DNA from: Seminavis robusta
Lineage: Eukaryota > Bacillariophyta > Bacillariophyceae > Naviculales > Naviculaceae
Reading direction: 5' to 3'
NCBI GenBank assembly: GCA_903772945.1
Contig: CAICTM010000198.1
Span: 29,323 to 93,322 of the forward strand
Length of the DNA: 64,000 nucleotides
In this document: one piece after another, positions 1 through 8,353 of the stretch
How the letters are laid out: every line of letters starts with the position of its first letter
Numbering within the stretch: position 1 is the first letter of the stretch
The notes under the pieces: generated by a model
What the model was told of the DNA's origin: nothing
Seen by the model: the letters and a program-made list of their open reading frames with translations, nothing else
Database searches by the model: none
Position numbers and translations under genes: made by a program

Positions 1-999
1 GCCCAATCGTTCCAAGCGAATGTGTCCCTTCCAAATGTTGGTGTGTATTGTGGATCCTGGATGCACATATTCCCGAATGGCATTCTCAAGCGACTGTCTC
101 GTTCGGTCCATTACCAGCAGCACCATTTTTCGTTCCGGTGTCCGCTCTACCATTCCCAACACCCACTTATTTGCCGTGTCTTTTCGTTTGTCGTATTTTC
201 GATCGGCCATTTCCACAATTTTGCCATGTCCTCCAATGCGGTTATTGTTGTCGTGAGGTTGGTGGACCACCATTTCTTGCACCAGGTGACGAATGGTATG
301 CATCCATGTCGATGCCGTTTTGTGGCCCCATCCCGTTTGCTGACACACTTGGAGGAGCGTGGCATTCGTACACCAGAGATACAGTAGTAACACTACTTCG
401 GTAATGGGAGTTCGGGTACAACCCGCGAGAAAGGTTCCTTTGAAAAAACTACTGGCATGTTCTTGTCCTGGTTTCCATTGCCATTTACACTCTGGACATG
501 TCACGCCAGTGTCTCCCAAGGGTGTTTGGAACGTGTCCAAATGCTGGTTAGGACAACTCTCGCAACAAGTGGGTTGTTTGTAGAGACAATTGACTTTTCG
601 GCATCGAAATTGTTTTCGGACCCAATCCACCTGTGCAGTCTGATGGCAGCGCATGCACTGGGGTGGCATGTCGATCACGCCTTTGTGGTGTAGAAATTCA
701 ATGGCCTTGGTTTCATCACTCATATACGGCAGAATCTCGAGCAAGGACGGAATTCCCTCTATTTTGTCTCGTAAATCTCGACTCTTTTTTTCCGATTTCT
801 TTTGCTTTTTCCGTGGCGGTTTTTGGCCCATGTTGGTTGTTGTGGTTGTTGTTGCATTGGAGGACCCCTGTTTGGTTTTGGTCTTGTCATTGTTAGTTGC
901 TTTGTCTCCAGTGTTGTTGTTGTAAACTCGATTCGGATTCAACTGTCGCATTAGCTTCTTGGCGAACGCTCGAGCCTTTCTTTTTTCTCCTCCTGGCAT
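1..999 (-). CDS. ISXO2/Merlin-type DDE transposase-like protein, C-terminus beyond window
   Basis: The frame is open for 333 codons from an ATG at 999 to the left edge, so the end is missing. Order of parts: a basic, Asn/Thr/Lys-rich N-terminus (1-80); a Cys-rich zinc-ribbon-like segment with Cys at 115, 118, 133, 138, 145, 146, 149, 168 and 171; a helical linker; then the core of an ISXO2/IS1595-type transposase from about 255 (IGGHGKIVE..., WVLGMVER, HPGSTIH). In that family the first catalytic Asp sits in VEIDE and the second in GS.I.SD.W. Here these read VEMAD (Ala265, Asp266) and HTNIW (Asn321), so both Asp look replaced. The intact frame with a damaged catalytic site suggests either a recently dead element or a domesticated protein. 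The family call is firm from the motif series; activity is inferred to be absent. Confidence 0.75.
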   Translation of the reverse strand, partial: MPGGEKRKARAFAKKLMRQLNPNRVYNNNTGDKATNNDKTKTKQGSSNATTTTTTNMGQKPPRKKQKKSEKKSRDLRDKIEGIPSLLEILPYMSDETKAIEFLHHKGVIDMPPQCMRCHQTAQVDWVRKQFRCRKVNCLYKQPTCCESCPNQHLDTFQTPLGDTGVTCPECKWQWKPGQEHASSFFKGTFLAGCTRTPITEVVLLLYLWCTNATLLQVCQQTGWGHKTASTWMHTIRHLVQEMVVHQPHDNNNRIGGHGKIVEMADRKYDKRKDTANKWVLGMVERTPERKMVLLVMDRTRQSLENAIREYVHPGSTIHTNIWKGHIRLERLG

Positions 1000-1383
1000 G
1001 TTAAAGTGTTGCCATTCAAAAGTAGTAAAAGAACTAAAGGCTGACAAGTTACAGTACTCGCCATGGACACACCGGCAGCTTTTTGGCCATTGCGGATGGC
1101 AGTGGGCCTCTCCCAATTCAAATTGAATAACAATATTATTGCTATTTGAAATCGTGACACAAAAAGACATGAATGAGTCAGTGGCAAATCCAACGTCATC
1201 GGCTGTCAAAAGCGAAGATATCTTCCGCCACAGTGACAATCGATGCCTTGTGTCGATCAACAGCACTACAACACGCCATTGAGAACGAGTCAGTCAGAAT
1301 CCAAAACAAGCCTTGCCCCGATATCATTGCTTCGCATTTAGTTTTCTGCCATTGACTTACAACCTTACAAACAAAATTTCACA
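1000..1383. other. Spacer between divergent genes
   Basis: No convincing gene. It separates the 5' end of the transposase-like gene from the small plastid-type gene and probably holds both promoters. No terminal repeat of the transposase element was recognised here. Confidence 0.4.
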
Positions 1384-1906
1384 ATGATGCCCCGATCGCT
1401 TTTCTCTCTTGCCCTTTTGAGCCTCCTCTCTGGAACCTCTGGTTTCTCGGTTGTGACCACAGACAATAACCGTCAGTCTACTTCCCTGAACATGGTGGAC
1501 CGTAAGTGGATGGTGTTCTTGTTTCCTCTGTCTCCCGCTGATGTTTGCTTGACTGACCAATACGATTTTTCTGTTTCACTTTGGACTGTATTTTATAGAA
1601 AATGTCCTCATGGGTGCCGGGGTGGCGTTTGCCGGATTGTCGGTAGGGATCGGAATGGTGGCATTCACAGAGAATCAAGGCGAACGCGCACGAGAACGTG
1701 GAGGAGGTTTGTCCGATGACATGAGTACTCGAATAGCTGGAAGTCTCTTGGAGGACGTAGAAGTGAGCTCTGTCTCTGATGTCGCATCGTTGGCCAGTCA
1801 ATTGGAATCTGCCTTGAAAGAAACCGGTGCCGCGGATACAGCCGACATGGAACTCAGCGAAGCAGACAAGAAACGTATTGCCGAAGAAGCGGATGATGGA
1901 TGGTAA
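1384..1906 (+). CDS. Small plastid-targeted-type membrane protein, two exons
   Basis: Exons 1384-1501 and 1599-1906 are joined over a 97-nt GT-AG intron (GTAAGT...TTATAG) and encode 141 residues. The N-terminus is a clear signal peptide (MMPRSLFSLALLSLLSGTSG) followed by a Phe, resembling the signal-plus-transit leader with an aromatic residue at the cleavage site used by diatom plastid proteins. After the splice comes one hydrophobic stretch (GAGVAFAGLSVGIGMVAF), then a soluble acidic tail with the pattern SLASQLESALKETG and a helical SEADKKRIAEEADD end. No family is recognised. Location in the plastid is inferred from the leader only. The splice keeps the frame and removes an otherwise terminating extension, which supports the model. 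Confidence 0.7.
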
Positions 1907-2586
1907 AAGATGCGTTATCACAAAAATTGGAATGGAATCAACGAAACCGAAAAAGAGCAATCGACAGACAATCAGCTGTGGTTCTAGATTTTTGGTTGTT
2001 TCCTGCACCTTTAGAGTTCTCTTGAATTTCACATCATCATCAACAACAACAATCACAACATACATTTGACTGCAAAACCTGAAAACGATAGGGGCAAATC
2101 AACTATAGCTAGAACAGCCGAAATTACCTTTTGTAACAGCAAATTACGACATCTTCCACCAATATTGGTGATTGTTTCTTGAATGACTTCGCTTGTACCT
2201 CAGCAAACAGCCCTTTGATGGCTATTAGATATATGTTCATACCACCGAGTGAGCATCTCGTGGATGATCCCTGTTAGCCATGTTTGGTCATTTTCCCGGT
2301 GTGTTTTGAGGTCACAGTCTTGGTCCTGTTGGCGTGCCCACTGTTTTGATAGCCTTTCTTCGAGCAGTCGTTCCCATCCAATAACTGCTTGTGCGTTCGC
2401 ATGTCGGCAATGCTGTCATCACATTCGATTGAGGCTGTGCCTTGGGGTTGTAGCAGGGGGTCTGTGTTTTGTTTGTCGGTGAATTTTTTATGTCCGCCCG
2501 ATCTCACAATGTCATACTAATGGGGAAGGTGGAGTGCGTCTAGGCTAGCTGTTGCGGTCACGAGTGGAAATATTGAGTGTGTTACT
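1907..2586. other. Spacer at gene 3' ends
   Basis: Lies between the 3' ends of the plastid-type gene and the methyltransferase gene (convergent). Short frames on both strands have no coding character. Confidence 0.4.
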
Positions 2587-3657
2587 TTAGTCGCTCGTCT
2601 TCTTGGCCACAACATACCAGAACGAAACATCCAAGTTGTACTGCTCTGGATCTGCGGCAATCACATCGATACAATCCTTGTAGGCTTCTGCCAAGAGTTG
2701 ATCCACTTGAGTCTGTGGCATGGTTTTGGCCAGTGCTCCGGCATAGGTAGGATGACCCACTGATTTGAACGATTCCACGACGGCAGTAGCATACTCCGTG
2801 GGAGTAATCACTCCACCTTGTTCCAATTGCTCGCGAACGGGATCTTTGGTTTCGTGAAACTCCAATGCTTCCACTTGCCACCCTATGGCAAATCCAGCCT
2901 CGACATCCGCACGGGTTCTCCAACAACAGGGCAAGACACAAGCCGCAATAACTTGAGGAGATTCCACTTTCGACAGGAGGGCATCATGGAGTACTTTTCC
3001 TACTTTGGACCACGGATAGTCTCCATTTTCCTTGGGACATGCCACGGCACCAATAAATCGTCCTCCCAGTTTCAATTCTCGGTGTCGTGCTCGTGTAAAA
3101 TCGGCAAAATCTTGAGCTCCGGCAGTGCGCCACGCCTGCAACAATTCCGGGTCGGTCGTATGCAACGGATCCGTCGCATACAGCCCCGTGGGGACATCTC
3201 CCGCATAGGATTTCATCCAGTGCACCGCCACCAAACTGTAATTTAAATCCAATGTGCCGGGAGGCGTACACGATTCGTAAAAGGTGCGTCCCACCATGTA
3301 CACAAATGTATTACTGGCAGAACGATCGCCATTGGGTGTACCAGTAATCGATTCGGGCGTGACTGTCGTCACCACGGCACTCCAGGCATTTTGCGGCAAA
3401 TCTCCCAGAAAGACTTCCAAGGCGCAGTCATTGTGGAGATGAGACGCCACAAAGGCCAGTGGCGCCACGGAATTTCCGCCCGTAGCACAACCCAAATCAG
3501 CCACCCGAAATGTCGACCCCCGCGCCACGTCTTGTAGGGCATTGGCAAACAATGGTTTGGCATATTTCCACACGGTGGACTGCGATGCATTCAGCTTATT
3601 GTAGTCGCCCGTCATCGGGGCCATGACGCCGCCGGCATCCGAATCTTTGGAAGTCAT
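2587..3657 (-). CDS. SABATH-family SAM-dependent carboxyl methyltransferase
   Basis: The first ATG is at 3657 (the longer frame starts only with TTG), giving 356 residues, the usual SABATH length. These enzymes move a methyl group from SAM to a carboxyl (salicylate, jasmonate, gibberellin, benzoate types) or a ring nitrogen. Visible family marks, in order: the N-terminal region MTGDYNKLNASQSTVWKYAKP; SAM motif VADLGCATGGNSV, matching the family ADLGCSSGPNT; the FLGDLPQNAW segment, like LNDLPGNDFN; and SLVAVHWMKS, matching SSYSLHWLS whose Trp contacts the substrate in plant enzymes. Substrate cannot be read from sequence. The gene is single-exon and divergent from the gene at 3971, sharing about 310 nt of promoter. 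Confidence 0.85.
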   Translation of the reverse strand: MTSKDSDAGGVMAPMTGDYNKLNASQSTVWKYAKPLFANALQDVARGSTFRVADLGCATGGNSVAPLAFVASHLHNDCALEVFLGDLPQNAWSAVVTTVTPESITGTPNGDRSASNTFVYMVGRTFYESCTPPGTLDLNYSLVAVHWMKSYAGDVPTGLYATDPLHTTDPELLQAWRTAGAQDFADFTRARHRELKLGGRFIGAVACPKENGDYPWSKVGKVLHDALLSKVESPQVIAACVLPCCWRTRADVEAGFAIGWQVEALEFHETKDPVREQLEQGGVITPTEYATAVVESFKSVGHPTYAGALAKTMPQTQVDQLLAEAYKDCIDVIAADPEQYNLDVSFWYVVAKKTSD

Positions 3658-3970
3658 GGCGCGACGATTGTTTGTTTGTCTGTCCAGTGACAAGGAAAGT
3701 ATCTACTTTATCCCTCGCAAACTTATTCCAAAAACCAGTAGACTAGCTGTTGAATGCTTACAGTGGTCTTGCTGCAGCCTATTGGAGGAGCTGCTTGGGG
3801 TTTCGTCATCGTCGTTCCTTCGACAACTCATTTCCTCAAAAGCGAAGAAACGTCACAACCTCATACGTGGATAGTATCTTCGCGCCATGGTCTATTTGAG
3901 TCACCAGTGAGTCAGAGCCTGTTGAAGGTTCTACCATGGCTCTGTTGAGTTGCTCTCATTCTTTCTCGAC

Positions 3971-4852
3971 ATGTCGCTGCTGCTCTTTGTTTATACGCTA
4001 CTGCTTATCGTAGCTTCCTGCTCGGTGTTGGCACTGCAGTCGTTTGATTCCACTCGATCCTCTTCGCTGCTGGTGGGCACCGAATGGAAACTCCAACTGG
4101 ATATTGGCTTGGAACCAGGGACGTGGATGCCCAAACGATATCCCGGTTGGGCCGAATCGGGAGCACGGCTCGGTTTGCAAGTGGCGGTTCAATTTACCAA
4201 TGCCCCGTCCACGACGGCCGAAAGTTTGGTGGGCCCCTTGACGGATACCTATCAATTAAAAGTGACGTCGCCACCTGCCACCTTTGTTTCCGTCGATGGA
4301 CAACAAACCGTCGAATTTGAATGGGTGGGTGGCTGGTGCATCCAAAGACCTCAAAGCGACATTCGAAACACCGAGGGTGGTTTAGTCAAACCAGAAGGTC
4401 TACTGCGCTTTTGGCTTGATTGCTCATCGGGTGCCAAACGACAAGACGTACAAGTGTTGCCCGGGACAAGAATATTCTTTACCACGGGGGTTTGGGACGA
4501 TCCGGTGACCCTCGAGAAACAAGAAAAGGAGTACAACAAATTAGTAATGGAAGTTGATGAACTTGTCCAAGAAACAAAGTCCAACAAGGCAAAGGCAAAG
4601 GATCAGAACATACTCCAAAATTTTCAAACGTTTCGACAAATGGTGGGAGATTCCAAGAAATTTGACGGCCTTACCAGGCTACGTGATGCCTATTATCGAG
4701 CCTTGCCACCCTTGACCAGCCCCAAGTCTGCCAATGGAGTGATCATGGCACCCAATGGGTCTTTGGTCATCAAGGGAAACAAGGATTGGCTGGCCGGAGA
4801 AGAATTCTTGATTTTAGGAACCTTCACCACAGCAACCGCAGACGACGAATAA
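3971..4852 (+). CDS. Secreted or plastid-targeted unknown protein
   Basis: The start is the ATG at 3971; the frame extends upstream only through a TTG. The 293-residue product has a strong signal peptide (MSLLLFVYTLLLIVASCSVLAL), then LQSF, which could be a signal-transit junction with a phenylalanine. The mature part has a beta-rich N-terminal half (WKLQLDIGLEPGTWMPKRYPGW, YQLKVTSPPATFVSV, VEFEWVGGWCIQRP, LLRFWLDC), a helical charged middle with a coiled-coil look (LEKQEKEYNKLVMEVDELVQETKSNK) and a C-terminal hydrophobic beta segment. Such proteins with LxxDIGxExGTWMPxxW openings are seen as algal hypotheticals, but I cannot assign a function. It is divergent from the carboxyl methyltransferase gene. 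Confidence 0.75.
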   Translation: MSLLLFVYTLLLIVASCSVLALQSFDSTRSSSLLVGTEWKLQLDIGLEPGTWMPKRYPGWAESGARLGLQVAVQFTNAPSTTAESLVGPLTDTYQLKVTSPPATFVSVDGQQTVEFEWVGGWCIQRPQSDIRNTEGGLVKPEGLLRFWLDCSSGAKRQDVQVLPGTRIFFTTGVWDDPVTLEKQEKEYNKLVMEVDELVQETKSNKAKAKDQNILQNFQTFRQMVGDSKKFDGLTRLRDAYYRALPPLTSPKSANGVIMAPNGSLVIKGNKDWLAGEEFLILGTFTTATADDE

Positions 4853-5399
4853 TTGGCAACAACTCATACGGTACGGTACGTATGAATAGCACACCGAGGA
4901 AGATTCAACGAACACAATATCGAACAACAAAAGACTAGTAGTTGATAGCTAATCATGGAGCAGCAGAAATGGCATCATTTGTTTCGAGCCATACAGTACC
5001 GTGTATACATTGCTTCCAAGATTAGATTGGTACTGATACCGGTCAGTCTGCAGTGGACTGTTTTTGTCACCAGCGGCAAAGTCACTTTTTCACCACCCCC
5101 CGTCCCGTGACTGCCAAAAAACTCAATATCTATTAACCGAGTCAGACCAGAAGTGCTTGAGGATGAGCCGAGGCTCAGGTGTTTCCCACAGCCAAGTCTG
5201 CTCACCGGCCACACTAGCCTCCTGAGTTATCAAAGGGTTTGTACACTCAGGTCTGAGCTACGGCTGCCATGCCACAGAGCTGTGGTGTACCGGTAGTGAC
5301 TAATCTGCTCCCGCTGCGACTACTTTACAGGGTAGCAAGGGGCCTTTGACTTTCTCTTGTCTATCTATTTATCTGTTTTCCGTACAGCTAGTTTTGATA
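4853..5399. other. Spacer
   Basis: No gene seen. It lies between the 3' ends of two convergent genes and includes short palindromes and a GC-richer stretch near 5090-5330. Confidence 0.4.
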
Positions 5400-6233
5400 T
5401 CAAACCTTGCGGCCAGCCACCTGGAGGCCCTGTTTGACTCCTGCGAACCAGAAACGTTCAGCTTGTTCTTTGCTCATGGTCACACCAAAGAGAACGTTGG
5501 CATAGAATTCTAGGCTTTCCCAGGTCCAAGTGAATTGGGGGACTTCCACTGCACTTGAACAAGCAGGATGGCTGGATGTTGTGAGACCACCATCCAGATG
5601 ATCATCAGATACCCAACCGTTTCCAGTGACTCCCGGGATCCATGTGGTCTGCAGCAGCATCTCCTTGAGCTCTCTGAGAGATTGGGGCGTCCTTACAACA
5701 GTTTCTAGCTTGGGTGGTGACAGCCAGCCTTCTGCAGGCAACACTGCAGTTGTGATTATGTGCATCTTGGCCAAAGCTGCATCAATCAAAGTACGTTCAC
5801 GACCTGTAGATATCAGATAGTCTACAAACCCCTCCACCATCTCAAACTGTGAGATGTTCCCAGTCCGCATTAAGTCTTGAAGATCCCATAATGCATCAAT
5901 AATATCAAAAACAGTGATGTTGCCCAAAGCAGCCGTTATGGCAAGGCATCCTGCAGAATAGCAGTAGTAGTCGGTGTCAACATTGTCACTCTCGGAACCA
6001 GCAATTATGTTGGATACTGTTGGCTTTGCCGTCGATGTAGCCTGCAGATGGCCAATGTGGTAAAAGAAGCCAGAAAACCCTCCTCCGGGTACATACAAAC
6101 ATGTGTTGGGATCCTTCACAGCGTGCACTTGTTTTGTTGCTCCACGTTGATACCCCCATGAGAGAGCCCCAAGGGCAATGCACCCAGAGACAAGGGCTGA
6201 TATGATTAAACTACTAGTATTGAATGAGACCAT
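5400..6233 (-). CDS. Patatin-like phospholipase, membrane-anchored
   Basis: Single exon, 277 residues, ATG at 6233. An N-terminal hydrophobic segment (about 8-28, SLIISALVSGCIALGALSWG) is a signal or membrane anchor. The body has the three patatin landmarks in order: glycine-rich oxyanion loop VPGGGFSGFFYHIG (48-61), nucleophile elbow CYSAGC with Ser93, and DGG with Asp214. Patatins use this Ser/Asp pair to hydrolyse acyl groups from lipids. Two oddities: the first Gly of the usual GxSxG elbow is Cys (CYSAG), and the protein is short, with the Ser-Asp distance (121 residues) at the small end. I infer a lipase or esterase of glycerolipids; substrate is unknown. Confidence 0.7.
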   Translation of the reverse strand: MVSFNTSSLIISALVSGCIALGALSWGYQRGATKQVHAVKDPNTCLYVPGGGFSGFFYHIGHLQATSTAKPTVSNIIAGSESDNVDTDYYCYSAGCLAITAALGNITVFDIIDALWDLQDLMRTGNISQFEMVEGFVDYLISTGRERTLIDAALAKMHIITTAVLPAEGWLSPPKLETVVRTPQSLRELKEMLLQTTWIPGVTGNGWVSDDHLDGGLTTSSHPACSSAVEVPQFTWTWESLEFYANVLFGVTMSKEQAERFWFAGVKQGLQVAGRKV

Positions 6234-6824
6234 TTTCTCGATGGATTTGTGACTCTAGCTGGTAGGTCTAGAGAGCAGACTGTGCAAGCACTCAAGAAGT
6301 TCAATTGCTTAGCTTTGCCTGAGTTATGCGTACACGTACATTTTTATGTACTGTATTGTGTTCATGGGACAGGCTCGCCAGGCTGGATGGTTGGGTGACG
6401 GTCCATTCGTGTATTAGTGACTGGTACCCAATGACCTCTTGCAAAAGAAAGATTGAATTCGATTCGATTCCGATCATCTTTCATCATTCAATCGAATGAT
6501 TCTATCGCATACCGTTCGTTCGAAGTCAACAACTACGGTACCACCGGTACGATGTAGCTACATGTACAGTGTACGGTACCAGCTGTAGTCTAGTAGAACG
6601 TAAAATGGCTCTCGCGATTTGCGTGCAGCTCCACTATTAATAAATCGAAACCTGACGTCACATCAGTCACATCCCACCGTTTGTACCGGTGGTTGTAAAG
6701 TGGAGGATTTAACATTAACAGTCTCAAAGTTTCGGATGGTACCGGTACAGCTGAACAAGGGTTTAGAGAGGTAGTGAAGCCGGTGGCTTTGTGAGATTCA
6801 CAGAGACATAAAAGAGTGGTCAAA
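6234..6824. other. Promoter-side spacer of the patatin-like gene
   Basis: No gene. It contains repeated GATTCGATTC-type and GGTACCGGTAC-type palindromes and one perfect CRE palindrome (listed separately). Confidence 0.4.
6653..6660. promoter_or_regulatory. CRE-type palindrome TGACGTCA
   Basis: A perfect TGACGTCA lies about 420 nt upstream of the patatin-like start. In diatoms, TGACGT elements bound by bZIP factors mediate CO2/cAMP control of some genes. Whether this copy works is unknown; one 8-mer can occur by chance. Confidence 0.25.
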
Positions 6825-8096
6825 GAGAGCCCCTCAAACGCACGCGATGTAATACATGTAATACGTACAATGCGTATTCTACGTATTCCCGTATAATACG
6901 TATAACACGTATTACACGGTCGCCAGCCAGCCACCGTGACCGTTCGAGTGACCGTTCGTTTCGCAAAATGGCTTCAACACCAATCTCCACCAATCTCCAC
7001 CAATCTCCACAACACACACCATGAGATAAACCTCTCTCCTCTTGTTGCTTTGAAGGATACAGAGGTTTCTGTTGTTATTTGAAGATAGTATCATCATTGT
7101 GGGTAAGTAGGCAATGTGGTATGGCTTTGTTGAAGCCAAGAAGACTGTTTCTGTGGAAAGATAGAAGGATTTCTCTCCATTCAACTCCTTCTTCATTCTT
7201 CTTTAGGCATTGTTCCGCTAGTGTAACGGCTTCTGTGCCAAGATGAGTACTTAACACTTTCACTTGTGCCTCTTCTAGTTGTACATGGCCACGATGAAGC
7301 TTGTTGCCTGTCTGGAACTTGGGTAGATACCATCGTCTGTGTTCCTGGCTATATAGAACATTGAAAGAGAATGGACATTTGACACCCTCCCCCTCAACAG
7401 GAAGTCTGGGTGGTTTTGTTGCTGTCCTTTTGGGACCTTTGTTTGTAAAAACGACTCCTTGGACAACATATGGTAATGTGATTCCGCCTCTTATCAAATC
7501 CCTTGTTTTTGATGCGGAATCCAGCAGTCTTGCAAGGAAGTACAAAGTATGGCATCAAAACTTCTTTAATATGCGCCGGATCACAAGATTGATACATCGA
7601 AGGTAGCCAATACACCGTCGATTTCTCCATTCGATAATTATCGAACCCAGAGTATCCATAATGTTTATCTCCTTTGGCGTATCATCAGCTAGTGAGGTTG
7701 CTACATTCACAATGATGGAAGCAGGAGTCCATTCTTCATCATTGATATTGTATCTAGCAAAATGAGAGAGTTCAGATAGGTAAGAGTCCCTTTTACTTGA
7801 TAAGCTGTCAGTATTATGGCCTGCAACAGTGCATCTTCCTCTCTGCCTCCCAAACACCTGCAAAACACCTGGCAAAAAAACTTGCAAAAATTCGTCACTA
7901 TGTATTATACGTAAAACACGTACAACACATAATACATGTAATACGTATAATATTGTTCCACTTGTGTTATCTGTGTTGTACGTATGACTTGTCTAATACA
8001 TATTAAAAATGTTATATGTGTAATACGTATGATATGTAGAATACATAGTAAAAATGTTATACGTATAATACAACCGCGTGCGTTTCAGGGGCTCTC
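6825..8096. mobile_element. Mutator-like element, internally deleted copy 1
   Basis: Both ends carry the same inverted terminus: left from 6825 (GAGAGCCCCTCAAACGCACG...) and right ending at 8096; the right end read on the other strand differs at one of 22 positions. Inside each end lie arrays of short GTATAATACG/TACGTATAAC-like units. The interior at 7020-7200 is nearly identical to 63030-63190 in a second copy at the right edge. The minus-strand frame 7075-7545 resembles a FAR1/MULE N-terminal zinc domain: KPPRLPVEGEGVKCPFSF, RRWYL, LHRGHVQ. No DDE core is present, so the copy cannot move by itself. A 9-bp target duplication was not found directly outside the ends. Confidence 0.65.
7075..7887 (-). 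pseudogene. Degenerate MULE transposase N-terminal region
   Basis: Coding traces in shifted frames. The segment 7887-7555 (WTPASIIVNVATSLADDTPKE...) and the 156-residue frame 7545-7075 together look like the N-terminal, FAR1-like DNA-binding part of a Mutator-like transposase, with the C..F....W.L.....H.GH pattern. It passes directly into the element's 3' part (LLGFNKAIPHCLLTHND), so the catalytic middle has been lost. The tail sequence is shared with the copy near 63.1 kb, where one stop interrupts it. Confidence 0.5.
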
Positions 8097-8353
8097 ATTG
8101 AGCTTCGGATATAATAATAGGCATGGGCTCAACTGTACTGTACCACCGTACCACTAGCTAGCTAGGCTAACCAAACAAACCCAAAAGCAAAGCACAACAA
8201 CGGCGTCAAACTCTCTTGGATCATAAGGAAGTAACCCGCTTTCGCATCTGACGGTGGTGAGTGCCATTGCTTCGAAGCGAGCTATCGTAGTCAAAACCTC
8301 ACTATTAATACATCGTTCATCTGAACACTGTCATAACTGCTGATCAGCTAGCT

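Noticed and set aside
22-925. Plus-strand frames over the first kilobase
   Set aside because: They are antisense shadows of the continuous minus-strand transposase-like frame, which has clear family motifs.
7301-7606. Plus-strand 101-residue frame
   Set aside because: Antisense to the Mutator-like N-terminal frame; no motif of its own.
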